A stretch of DNA of 64,000 nucleotides from JADJPO01 sp046330955 (GTDB lineage: Bacteria > Actinomycetota > Actinomycetes > Actinomycetales > Kineosporiaceae). Where the stretch lies: assembly GCA_046330955.1 (NCBI GenBank), contig JAXLRT010000007.1, forward strand, positions 62,001 to 126,000, read 5' to 3'. The position numbers were made by a program, and so were the translations under genes. The notes beneath the pieces were generated by a model that did no database searches, had not been told where the DNA came from, and saw only the letters and a program-made list of their open reading frames with translations. This document shows positions 52,502 to 61,556 of this stretch, piece after piece (the stretch's first letter is position 1; the number at the start of each line of letters is the position of its first letter).

Positions 52502-52972
52502 TCACAGAGTGCCCGCCTCGACGAGGGCCTGCACCCGAGCCAGGGTCTGGGCCATGCCCCGCCGGTTGGTTCGTCCGCGCCAGCGTCCGGCCAGGGTCCA
52601 GTACACCCGGGTCCAGACCGTGTCGGGCAGTTGGAACGACTCGGTGACCCGGGCGCCGGTCGCGCTGGGCTCGATGTCGTACCGCCACGAGTTCGCCACC
52701 ACGTCACCCGGGCCCAGGACGTCGAACCCGAAACGGCGACCCGGTTCGCAGGCCGTGACGCGGCACGTCGTCCAGTAGATCGGCCCGCGCCCGTTGCGCT
52801 TGACGTGGCCGCGGAACCTGGCGCCCGGGGCCGGCCCGGTGGCGCCATCGAGCCATTCCGCCTCGAACGTCTCGGGGCTCAACTCACCGATCCGGGTGAT
52901 GTCGGACACGATCGCCCACACCTGATCGGGGGTCGCTGCCATGTCCATGGTCACCGCGTCACCCAGGTTCAC
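52502..52972 (-). CDS. SRPBCC (polyketide cyclase/START-like) family protein
   Basis: 156 residues from the GTG at 52972, 6 nt after TAGGCT (leaderless pattern). DAVTMDMAATPDQVWAIVSD, ITRIGELSPETFEAEWL, ACEPGRRFGFDVLG and TRVTESF-like segments give the helix-grip fold. It probably binds a hydrophobic ligand in the cytoplasm. It is divergent from the membrane protein at 53035. Confidence 0.87.
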   Translation of the reverse strand: MNLGDAVTMDMAATPDQVWAIVSDITRIGELSPETFEAEWLDGATGPAPGARFRGHVKRNGRGPIYWTTCRVTACEPGRRFGFDVLGPGDVVANSWRYDIEPSATGARVTESFQLPDTVWTRVYWTLAGRWRGRTNRRGMAQTLARVQALVEAGTL

Positions 52973-53034
52973 CAGCTCAGCCTAAGTTGGCTTCTGCAAC
53001 GGCGCCGCCGGTGCTCTCGTGTCATGATCGGGCC

Positions 53035-53661
53035 GTGAACGAGCAGCCCTCCCGTGACCCCGACACGACGCGGCAGGCCGGTACCCAGCCGACCGGTTCT
53101 CAACCCACCGGTTCTCAGCCGACAGTGGTGGTGCAGCGCCAGCGCGACTGGAGTTCGCGGATCGTGTTGGTGCTGGTGACCATCGTGCTGCTGGCCCTGG
53201 CCGGGCTGCTGGCGGTCACCTGGATGCCGAGTTGGTGGGCGCACCGGGTGGGAGACGTGGCCGACGGCAAGTGGACCTCGGGCACCTTCGCCGGCCTCAC
53301 CTGTGGCTTCGTGTTCACCGCCATTCCGTTGCTGATGCTGCGACGGGTGTTCGCCCGGCACGGTGGCATCGCCGGGCGGCTGGTCTGGCTGCTGCTGGCG
53401 GTGCTGTTCGCCGCACCGAACCTGATCACGCTCGGCATCGTGCTCGGCAACGGCAACTCCGCGCATGCCGCCGAGCGCACCTTCGACGTCGAGGCGCCGG
53501 GCTTCCGGAATGCGACCACGATCGGCGCGGCGGTGGCCGTGGTGTTCGTGGTGATGCTCTGGGCGCTGCTGGCCAGCCGACGTCGACGGGCACGCCAGCT
53601 GCGTGAGCGGGACGCGGAACTGAAGTCCTTGCGCCAGCAGGTGGGGGAGACGGGGCACTGA
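53035..53661 (+). CDS. small multi-pass membrane protein of unknown function
   Basis: 208 residues from the GTG at 53035, 6 nt after CATGAT. A Thr/Gln/Pro-rich start, then IVLVLVTIVLLALAGLLAVT, TFAGLTCGFVFTAIPLLMLR, VWLLLAVLFAAPNLITLGIV and GAAVAVVFVVMLWALLASRR form four membrane helices, then a charged coiled tail (RRARQLRERDAELKSLRQQV). This is the common pattern of an actinobacterial permease-like protein. No function is assigned. It ends 7 bp before palindrome B1. Confidence 0.75.
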   Translation: MNEQPSRDPDTTRQAGTQPTGSQPTGSQPTVVVQRQRDWSSRIVLVLVTIVLLALAGLLAVTWMPSWWAHRVGDVADGKWTSGTFAGLTCGFVFTAIPLLMLRRVFARHGGIAGRLVWLLLAVLFAAPNLITLGIVLGNGNSAHAAERTFDVEAPGFRNATTIGAAVAVVFVVMLWALLASRRRRARQLRERDAELKSLRQQVGETGH

Positions 53662-53667
53662 CCCGAC

Positions 53668-53719
53668 GATTGTGTGCGGTCGAACTGGGGCTATGACACC
53701 AGTTTGACCGCACACAATC
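53668..53719. repeat. palindrome B1, left copy flanking the second DUF559 gene
   Basis: A 21-bp arm, GATTGTGTGCGGTCGAACTG followed by G (53668-53688), pairs with 53699-53719 with one mismatch around the 10-nt loop GGCTATGACA. It is closely related to B2 at 54736-54781, in the same orientation. It lies between convergent genes, 11 bp from the DUF559 stop, and may also terminate both. Confidence 0.85.
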
Positions 53720-53730
53720 CTCGAGTTCGG

Positions 53731-54678
53731 TCAGGCGGCTCGGGTGCGGGCCAGGTGGTGGGCTCGGGCGACCTGGTCCATGAACGCCTCCGGGGTCAAC
53801 CGTAGGCCGAGGACGGGGATGCGGAGCACCATGCGCCGGTCGAGGGTCACCTCGTTCTGGCGCAACGCATCATCGATCGGGTGCAACGCCTGGGCGTGAT
53901 GCCCACCGTCGATCTCGACCACCAGGCCCACGTCGGTGAACTCGGCGTCGAGGTAGATCCGTCCGCCCGGCCCTCGGCGCACCACCTGCCGATCCGGCTC
54001 GGGCAGGCCACGGTCACGGCAGCGCCGGGCGAAGTCGAGCTCACCCAGCGAGTGCGCACCGTCGCAGACATCGCGCACCACGTGCTCGAGCAGAGCACGT
54101 CGCGGACTGTAGGTCGTGGCCTGCCAGGCGGCGAGCAGCCGGCCGGGCTCGACCAGCCGTTGCTGCACCGGCAGACACACCAGCAGCGCGGCGGCACGGT
54201 CGGTGCGCGCCCACTGCGCAGCATGCAGCGTGGCCCACTCGCGCCGCACCCGGGGCAGGCCGGCGGCGACCACCGGCGGCATCCGCCGCCGACGCCGCAC
54301 CCGCACGCCGGGCAGCCGCCGCGGATGGGTGCCGGCAGGGACCGACACGTCGATCACGTCGGGGGCGAACCCCGTCAACCCGAAGGCCATCAGGGCCGCC
54401 ACACCATCCAGGACGGCACCGGACCCGCTCTCCCAGACCGCCTGCCACAACAGGCCCTCACCCTGCACCGGTCCACTACCCGGGACGACGGTGTGCCGGC
54501 CGGCCCTGACCCATCGACCGGCAGCCACCTCGGCACGAACCCCCTGCTCGTCGATGCCCAAGCGGCGCAGGTCACGGCGATGCACGACACCACCGTGCAG
54601 CGCGGCGAGCGGGGCCGCGAGCTCGGTTCGACGACGCCGCCGGGGGATGACCTCCACGCCGCCATCCTGCCCAGCCAC
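53731..54678 (-). CDS. second AbiEi-like winged helix plus DUF559 (Vsr-fold) protein
   Basis: 315 residues, GTG start at 54678 (an in-frame GTG at 54657 is also possible). N-terminal AbiEi-type winged helix: LHGGVVHRRDLRRLGIDEQG with AAGRWVRAGRHTVVPGSG. C-terminal DUF559: SLGELDFARRCRDRGLPEPD, GGRIYLDAEFTDVGLVVEID (D/E...VEID), GGHHAQALH, RQNEVTLDRRMVLRIPV. Same domain order as the gene at 30420 but low sequence identity. It is flanked by B1 and B2. Likely a single-copy cassette rather than an active toxin-antitoxin pair, as no AbiEii-like gene is adjacent. Confidence 0.8.
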   Translation of the reverse strand: MAGQDGGVEVIPRRRRRTELAAPLAALHGGVVHRRDLRRLGIDEQGVRAEVAAGRWVRAGRHTVVPGSGPVQGEGLLWQAVWESGSGAVLDGVAALMAFGLTGFAPDVIDVSVPAGTHPRRLPGVRVRRRRRMPPVVAAGLPRVRREWATLHAAQWARTDRAAALLVCLPVQQRLVEPGRLLAAWQATTYSPRRALLEHVVRDVCDGAHSLGELDFARRCRDRGLPEPDRQVVRRGPGGRIYLDAEFTDVGLVVEIDGGHHAQALHPIDDALRQNEVTLDRRMVLRIPVLGLRLTPEAFMDQVARAHHLARTRAA

Positions 54679-54735
54679 ACCACCGAGCGCAGCTGCCCAT
54701 CCTCACCCTGTGGACAACGCGAGCACCCCAGAAAA

Positions 54736-54781
54736 TGTGTGCGGTCGAACTGGGCGTATGGAACCAGTTCTGCCGCACACA
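54736..54781. repeat. palindrome B2, right copy flanking the second DUF559 gene
   Basis: TGTGTGCGGTCGAACTGG (54736-54753) pairs with CCAGTTCTGCCGCACACA (54764-54781) with two mismatches; the loop GCGTATGGAA shares TATG with B1. It lies between the galK 3' end and the DUF559 start, so on the minus strand it follows galK and precedes the DUF559 gene. Confidence 0.85.
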
Positions 54782-54795
54782 ATCGCGGTCGGGGG

Positions 54796-55997
54796 CTACG
54801 CCACCCGGCTGGCCGCCGTTGCGGGGGTGGCCAACAGGAAGGCGGGGGCGCCGAAACCCGTGCGGGCGAACGACTCCGCCACGGCATCGGCCACGGCGGA
54901 GGCGTCGTCCGACCGCACCAGTGCGATCGCCGCGCCGCCGAAGCCGCCACCGGTCATCCGGGCTCCGAGCGCCCCGGCGCCCCGGGCCGTCTCGCACGCC
55001 AGGTCGAGCTCGGGGCACGACACCTCGTAGTCGTCGCGCAAAGAGGCGTGCGAGGCGTCGAACAGTGGCCCGAGCTCCTCGATGCGTCCCGTCTGCAGCA
55101 CCTCTGCCGCCGTGCGCACCCGCTCGATCTCGGTCACCACGTGCCGCACCCGGCGCCGGTGCACCACGTCGTCCAGGCGGGCCAGAGCGCGATCGAGTTC
55201 GGCGACCGGCACGTCGCGCAGGGAGGCCACCTGCAGGGCGCCACACGCCGCGACGCAGGCCTCGCGCCGAGACCGATAATCACCCTCGACGAGGGCGTGC
55301 TGAACCCGGCTGTCCATCACCAGCACCGCCAGCCCCGCCGCGGCGGTGTTGAACGGCACCTGGGTCAGCGAGAAGTCACGGCAGTCCAGTTCGAGGGCAT
55401 GGCCCGCCCGGGCACGCAGTGAGGCAGTCTGGTCCAGCCCCCCGGTCGGGGCTCCGGCGATCTCGGTCTCGGCGCGCACGCACGCCCGGGCCAGCCGCGC
55501 CCGCCCGGCGTCGTCCCCGGCCAGACCCAGGCCGCCGAGGTCGTCCAGCGCCACCGCGACGGCGCACTCCAACGCCGCGGACGACGACAACCCCGCACCC
55601 ACCGGGACCTCGCTGACGATCGCCGCCTCGAAGCCGGGCAGCACCGCACCGGGGACCTCCTGCTGCAGCGCCCACGGCACCCCGGCGACATAGCCCGCCC
55701 AACCGGCGACCCGCCCGGGGGCGATGTCGGCCAGGCCACCCGACCAGGGCGCGCCGGCCCGCGAGACCAGCCGGACCTGGTCGTCGTCCCGCCGGCGCAC
55801 CGCGGCGAACGTGCTGTGCGGCAACGCCATCGGCAGGCACAGCCCATCGTTGTAGTCGACGTGCTCACCGATCAGGTTCACCCGCCCGGGGGCCGCCCAC
55901 ACGCCGTCCGGGTCGCCGCCGAAGGCCCGGCGGAAGTCCGCGGTCACCTGCTCGACGGCCTGGCCGGTATCCGGTGCCGGATACCAGTGAGCTCCGC

Positions 55998-56001
<4 letters not shown>
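54796..56001 (-). CDS. galK: galactokinase
   Basis: 401 residues. FGGDPDGVWAAPGRVNLIGE with HVDYNDGLCLPMALP is the galactokinase signature. EVPVGAGLSSSAALECAVAV is the ATP-binding loop and RMTGGGFGGAAIALV the third GHMP motif. It phosphorylates galactose to galactose-1-phosphate, the Leloir entry step. The GTGA start overlaps the galT stop, so the two are coupled. Confidence 0.97.
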
Positions 56002-57157
<1,156 letters not shown>

Positions 57158-57161
<4 letters not shown>

Positions 57162-57958
57162 CGTGCCTCCTGGTGGAGGGTGGATCCGGTCGGGGCGAGG
57201 ATCAGGCGGCCGACCTTGCCGGCGAGAATCCGGCCGGCCTCCTCGTCGAGCTGATCATCGGTGACCAGCACGTCGACCTCGGTGAGCCGGGCCATGGTGC
57301 TCAGGCCCACCACACCCCACTTGGTGCTGTCGGCGGTGACCACCACCTGCCGGGCACAGGCGATGAGCGCCTGGTTGGTCTCGGACTCGACCAGGTTGGG
57401 GGTGGTGAACCCGGCCCGCTCGTCGAAACCGTGCACCCCGAGGAACAGCCAGTCCACGTGCAGGCTGCGCAGGGTGGCGACGGCCACCGTGCCCACCAGG
57501 GCATCGGACGGCGTCCGCTCGCCGCCCGTGAGCACCACCGTCAGGTCGTCGCGGCCGGATTCGTGCAACACCTCGGCGACCGGCAGCGAGTTGGTCACCA
57601 CGGTCAGATCGGGGACGGCGCGCAGCTGCTGGGCGACCGCGTAGGTGGTGGTGCCGGCCGAGACCGCCACGCAGTCACCGGGGGAGACCAGCTGGGTCGC
57701 CGCCGCGGCGATCGCGGCCTTCTCGACCAGCTGCAGCGAGGACTTGACGTTGAAGCCCGGCTCCTCGGCGCTGCGTCCGGAGACCGCCGTGGCGCCGCCG
57801 TGCACCCGCGAGACCAACCCCTTGCGGGCCAGGATCGCGATGTCGCGGCGGATGGTCATGTCCGAGACGCCGAGCAGCTCCACCAGGTCACTGACCCGGG
57901 CGCCGCCGGTGAGCTGCACCTGTTCGAGGATGCGCTCCTGCCGTTGCCGTGCGAGCAC
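57158..57958 (-). CDS. DeoR/GlpR family transcriptional regulator
   Basis: 266 residues from the GTG at 57958, with AAGGAGG 8 bp upstream. The HTH reads GGARVSDLVELLGVSDMTIR and RDIAILARKGLVSRVHGGA, the DeoR signature. The sugar-phosphate-sensing domain includes VSAGTTTYAVAQQLRA and VVLTGGERTPSDALVG. It heads the galT-galK operon and is divergent from the transporter, so it likely represses both until galactose or a phosphate derivative appears. Confidence 0.92.
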
Positions 57959-58013
57959 GTCCGACACCTCCTTCCGGCCAGGGCTCAACACTAGAACGTC
58001 ACGCGCCGTGAAA

Positions 58014-58236
58014 GTCAACAATCTCGAACACGAGAGGTTGTGGCGACTCGGCGTGCGGCAGGGCCGACGAGTTGGCTGAGGAGCGTTCGCATCAGTTCGG
58101 TTACGAGGCGGTCAGCCTCTTGACAGGCAGGAGATCTCCCAGACAGGGTATGCAGCATTGTGAGGGGTCATGTTGATTTATGTTCGCCCCTCGATCGGTC
58201 GGTCGTGCCAGTGTCGGCACGCTGAAGGAGGCATGC
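58014..58236. promoter_or_regulatory. divergent control region of the alpha-galactoside locus
   Basis: A 278-bp gap between the DeoR start (57958) and the binding-protein start (58237). A candidate dyad AACAATCTCG ... CGAGAGGTTGT lies at 58017-58041 and has CTCG/CGAG at its centre. Further right are TTGACAGGCAG (-35-like, 58120) and TGTTGATTTATGTTCG (58170-58186), A/T-rich for this DNA. One or both may be DeoR operators or promoters. Confidence 0.45.
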
Positions 58237-59613
58237 ATGTCCCGTCCCCAGTCCGAGGCCGAGTACCTGGCTCGCTTGGTTCCGCCGTCGGTCGCCGCGA
58301 CCTCGTTCAACCGACGCGCCCTGTTGCGTGCGGGCGCGGGCCTGGGTGCCGCCGCAGGCGGCGCCGTCCTGCTGTCCGCTTGTGGCGGGTCGGACTCGTC
58401 GAGCTCCGGTTCGACCAGCGCCGCCGCGTCGGGCGGCGCCTCTGCCGCCGGTGGTGGCGAGGTGAGTTTCGGCTCCAACGCGTCCGACGAGATCCCGAAG
58501 AAGGTCATCGCCGCCCTCGCCGATGGGTTCAAGACCACGGCCGGTACCACGGTCAAGGTCAACACCCAGGACCACAACACCTTCCAGGAGAACATCAACA
58601 ACTACCTGCAGGGCAAGCCGGACGACGTGTTCACCTGGTTCGCCGGGTACCGGATGCGGTTCTTCGCCTCCAAGGGTCTGGCCGGCGACGTGAGCGACGT
58701 CTGGGGCAAGCTGCAGGGCTTCACCGACGCCTTCAAGACCGCCTCGACCGGGGACGACGGCAAGCAGTACTTCGTGCCCAGCTCCTACTACCCGTGGGCG
58801 GTCTTCTACCGGCCGTCGCTGTGGAAGGAGAAGGGCTACACCGTTCCCAAGACGCTGGACGAGCTGAAGACGCTCGGTGCCCAGATGAAGAAGGACGGCC
58901 TGACCCCGATCGCCTTCGGCGACAAGGACGGCTGGCCGGCGATGGGCACCTTCGACGTGCTCAACATGCGCGTCAACGGGTACCAGTTCCACATCGACCT
59001 GATGGCGCACAAGGTGTCCTGGAGCGACCCGAAGGTCAAGAAGGTCTTCTCCACCTGGGCCGAGTTGCTGCCGCTGCACCAGGAGGCCCCGCTCGGGCGC
59101 ACCTGGCAGGAGGCCGCCCAGGCGGTGCAGAACAAGAAGGCCGGTATGTACCTGCTCGGCCTGTTCGTCACCCAGCAGATGACCGCCAACCTGGACGACG
59201 TCGACTTCTTCACCTTCCCGGAGATCGACTCGACCATCGGCTCGGACGCGTTGGATGCCCCGATCGACGGCTTCATGATGGCCAAGAAGCCGAAGGACGA
59301 GGCTCGGGCCAAGGCCCTGCTGGAGTGGCTGGGTGGCAAGGAGGCCGGTGGCATCTACGCCAAGACCGACCCCACCACGCTGATCGCCAACTCTCAGGTC
59401 GACACCGCCGGGTACACCGCGCTGCAGAAGAAGTCGGCCGAACTGGTCGGCTCGGCGAAGAACATCGCGCAGTTCCTCGACCGCGACACGCGGCCGGACT
59501 TCGCCTCGACCGTGATGATCCCGGGCATTCAGACCTTCCTGAAGAACCCCAAGGACATCGACGGTCTGTGCAACAGCTTGGAGAACCAGGCCAAGACCAT
59601 CTTCACGGCCTGA
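58237..59613 (+). CDS. ABC transporter sugar-binding lipoprotein (family 1)
   Basis: 458 residues from the ATG at 58237, with GAAGGAGG upstream. A twin-arginine-like NRRALLRAGAGLGAAAGG leads to lipobox LSAC (Cys about 49) and a Ser/Ala/Gly tether. The mature fold has AALADGFKTTAGTTVKVNTQ, DDVFTWFAGYRMRFFASKGL, YFVPSSYYPWAVFYRPSLWK and DAPIDGFMMAKKPKDEARAK of the family 1 sugar binders. The locus suggests alpha-galactosides such as melibiose or raffinose. The two permease genes follow. Confidence 0.92.
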   Translation: MSRPQSEAEYLARLVPPSVAATSFNRRALLRAGAGLGAAAGGAVLLSACGGSDSSSSGSTSAAASGGASAAGGGEVSFGSNASDEIPKKVIAALADGFKTTAGTTVKVNTQDHNTFQENINNYLQGKPDDVFTWFAGYRMRFFASKGLAGDVSDVWGKLQGFTDAFKTASTGDDGKQYFVPSSYYPWAVFYRPSLWKEKGYTVPKTLDELKTLGAQMKKDGLTPIAFGDKDGWPAMGTFDVLNMRVNGYQFHIDLMAHKVSWSDPKVKKVFSTWAELLPLHQEAPLGRTWQEAAQAVQNKKAGMYLLGLFVTQQMTANLDDVDFFTFPEIDSTIGSDALDAPIDGFMMAKKPKDEARAKALLEWLGGKEAGGIYAKTDPTTLIANSQVDTAGYTALQKKSAELVGSAKNIAQFLDRDTRPDFASTVMIPGIQTFLKNPKDIDGLCNSLENQAKTIFTA

Positions 59614-59655
59614 CCGACCAGAGCGCCGCCAGCAGGCGGGGAAGGCAGGTACTCC

Positions 59656-60648
59656 ATGACGGCCGGCGGAGACGTCCCGATCGTCAACCCTGCCACGGTC
59701 GCGACGACACCTTCGGGGGGCGCCCAGCAGGGCGCCCCCCGCGGGGGCCGCGTCCGTCGGCTCAGCGGCAGCGACCGCCTCGTGGTGCTGCTCATGGTGT
59801 CGGTGCCCTTGCTGCTCACCATGATCTTCGTCGTCCTGCCGGCGCTGTCGTCGGTGGTGTTGTCGTTCTCGAACTGGGACGGCATCGGCGGCCTGAGCAC
59901 GATCAAGTGGGTCGGCTGGAAGAACTACCACGACATCGCCACCATCTACCCACCGTTCTGGCCGGCGATCCGGCACAACGTGCTGTGGCTGGCGGTGCTG
60001 TTCCTGCTGGCCACGCCCCTGGGCATGTTCCTGGCGGTGCTGCTGGACAAGGAGATCAAGGGCAGCCGGATCTACCAGACCCCGATCTACCTGCCGGTCG
60101 TGCTGTCCCTGGCCCTGATCGGTTTCATCTGGCAGCTGCAGTACTCGCGTGACTTCGGTCTGATCAACGCCATGCTGCAGGGGGCCGGGCTGCAGGATCC
60201 GGAATCGGCGGTCGACTGGTACGGCGACCCGGGCATCTCGATCTGGGCGGTGCTGGCCGCGGCCGCCTGGCGCCACGTCGGCTACATCATGCTGCTCTAC
60301 CTGGCCGGGTTGAAGGGCTTCGACCCGACGCTGCGTGAGGCGGCGGCCGTCGACGGCGCCGGTGAGGTCAAGACGTTCTTCCGGATCGTCTTCCCGGTGC
60401 TGCGGCCGATCAACATCATCATCGTGGTGATCACCGTGATCGAGTCGCTGCGCGCCTTCGACCTGGTCTGGATCGTCAACCGCGGTCGCAACGGCCTGGA
60501 GCTGATCTCGGCCCTGGTCACCTCGAACGTGGTCGGTGAGGCCAGTCGCATCGGCTTCGGTTCGGCGCTGGCGACGATCATGTTGGTGATCTCGCTCGTG
60601 TTCATCGTGATCTATCTCTGGACGATCTTCTCGGAGGAGGAAGCATGA
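59656..60648 (+). CDS. ABC sugar transporter permease (MalF/UgpA-like)
   Basis: 330 residues with six membrane helices. The first is LVVLLMVSVPLLLTMIFVVL, and the EAA motif reads LREAAAVDGAGEVKTFFRIV and FPVLRPINI. A Pro/Gly-rich cytoplasmic tail precedes it. It pairs with the next permease; the ATGA overlap couples them. The ATPase (MsiK-type, usually shared in actinomycetes) is not in the window. Confidence 0.94.
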   Translation: MTAGGDVPIVNPATVATTPSGGAQQGAPRGGRVRRLSGSDRLVVLLMVSVPLLLTMIFVVLPALSSVVLSFSNWDGIGGLSTIKWVGWKNYHDIATIYPPFWPAIRHNVLWLAVLFLLATPLGMFLAVLLDKEIKGSRIYQTPIYLPVVLSLALIGFIWQLQYSRDFGLINAMLQGAGLQDPESAVDWYGDPGISIWAVLAAAAWRHVGYIMLLYLAGLKGFDPTLREAAAVDGAGEVKTFFRIVFPVLRPINIIIVVITVIESLRAFDLVWIVNRGRNGLELISALVTSNVVGEASRIGFGSALATIMLVISLVFIVIYLWTIFSEEEA

Positions 60649-61556
60649 GCACGGTCAGCCAGGTCGAAGCCCCGGTGAACGCCCTTCCACCTGCCCGGCG
60701 CAAGCCGCTGTCCGTGGCCCGCGTCGTCCTCTACGTCTTCCTCACCGTGGTCGCCCTGGCCTGGGCCTTCCCGGTGCTCTGGGCGCTGCTCAACGCTTTC
60801 CGCGACTACGCCTACACCTCCGAGCACGGGTACGTCTCGTTCGGTGGGTGGACCACGAAGAACTTCACCGATGCCTGGGAGCAGGCCAACTTCAGCCAGC
60901 ACTTCCTCAACTCGGTCTACATCACCGTGCCGGCGGTGTTGCTGACCCTGTTCCTGGCCTCCGGGGTCGCCTTCGTGATCTCGAGGTTCTCGTGGCGGCT
61001 CAACCTGGTGATGCTGGGGTTGTTCACCGCGGCCAACCTGTTGCCGCAGCAGTCGCTGCTGATCCCGTTGTACCGCATGGCGATCGCGGTGCCGCTGCCC
61101 GAGTGGATGAGCGACTCCGAACTGCTCTACGACTCCTACTGGATGCTCATCCTGGTCAACGTGGCGTTCCAGACCGGCTTCTGCGCCTTCGTGCTGAGCA
61201 ACTACATGAAGACCCTGCCGCGCGAGCTCTACGAGGCGGCCATGGTCGACGGGGCGAACATCTGGCGGCAGTACTGGCAGCTCACCCTGCCGTTGTGCCG
61301 GCCACCCCTGGCGGCCCTGGCCACGCTCGAGGTCACCTGGATCTACAACGAGTTCTTCTGGGCCACGGTGTTGATGCGCACCGGGGACAAGTTCCCGGTC
61401 ACCAGTGCGCTGAACTCGCTCAAGGGCCAGTTCTTCACCGACCTCAACCTGCTGGCCGCCGGGTCGATCATCGTGGCCGTCCCCACGCTGGTCATCTTCT
61501 TCGCCCTGCAGAAACAGTTCGTCGCCGGCCTCACCCTGGGCGCCAACAAGGGATGA
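60645..61556 (+). CDS. ABC sugar transporter permease (MalG/UgpE-like)
   Basis: 303 residues. Six helices, starting VVLYVFLTVVALAWAFPVLW. EAA motif LPRELYEAAMVDGANIWRQY and WQLTLPLCRPPLA. The ATGA start overlaps the first permease and its stop overlaps the alpha-galactosidase, so transport and hydrolysis are translated together. Confidence 0.94.
   Translation: MSTVSQVEAPVNALPPARRKPLSVARVVLYVFLTVVALAWAFPVLWALLNAFRDYAYTSEHGYVSFGGWTTKNFTDAWEQANFSQHFLNSVYITVPAVLLTLFLASGVAFVISRFSWRLNLVMLGLFTAANLLPQQSLLIPLYRMAIAVPLPEWMSDSELLYDSYWMLILVNVAFQTGFCAFVLSNYMKTLPRELYEAAMVDGANIWRQYWQLTLPLCRPPLAALATLEVTWIYNEFFWATVLMRTGDKFPVTSALNSLKGQFFTDLNLLAAGSIIVAVPTLVIFFALQKQFVAGLTLGANKG

Noticed and set aside
53731..54678. 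AbiEi/AbiEii type IV toxin-antitoxin system
   Set aside because: Only the AbiEi-like winged helix is present; no nucleotidyltransferase-type AbiEii gene lies next to either copy.
58168..60276. 702-codon minus-strand frame opposite the binding protein and permease
   Set aside because: Antisense of two recognised transport genes, no motif of its own.
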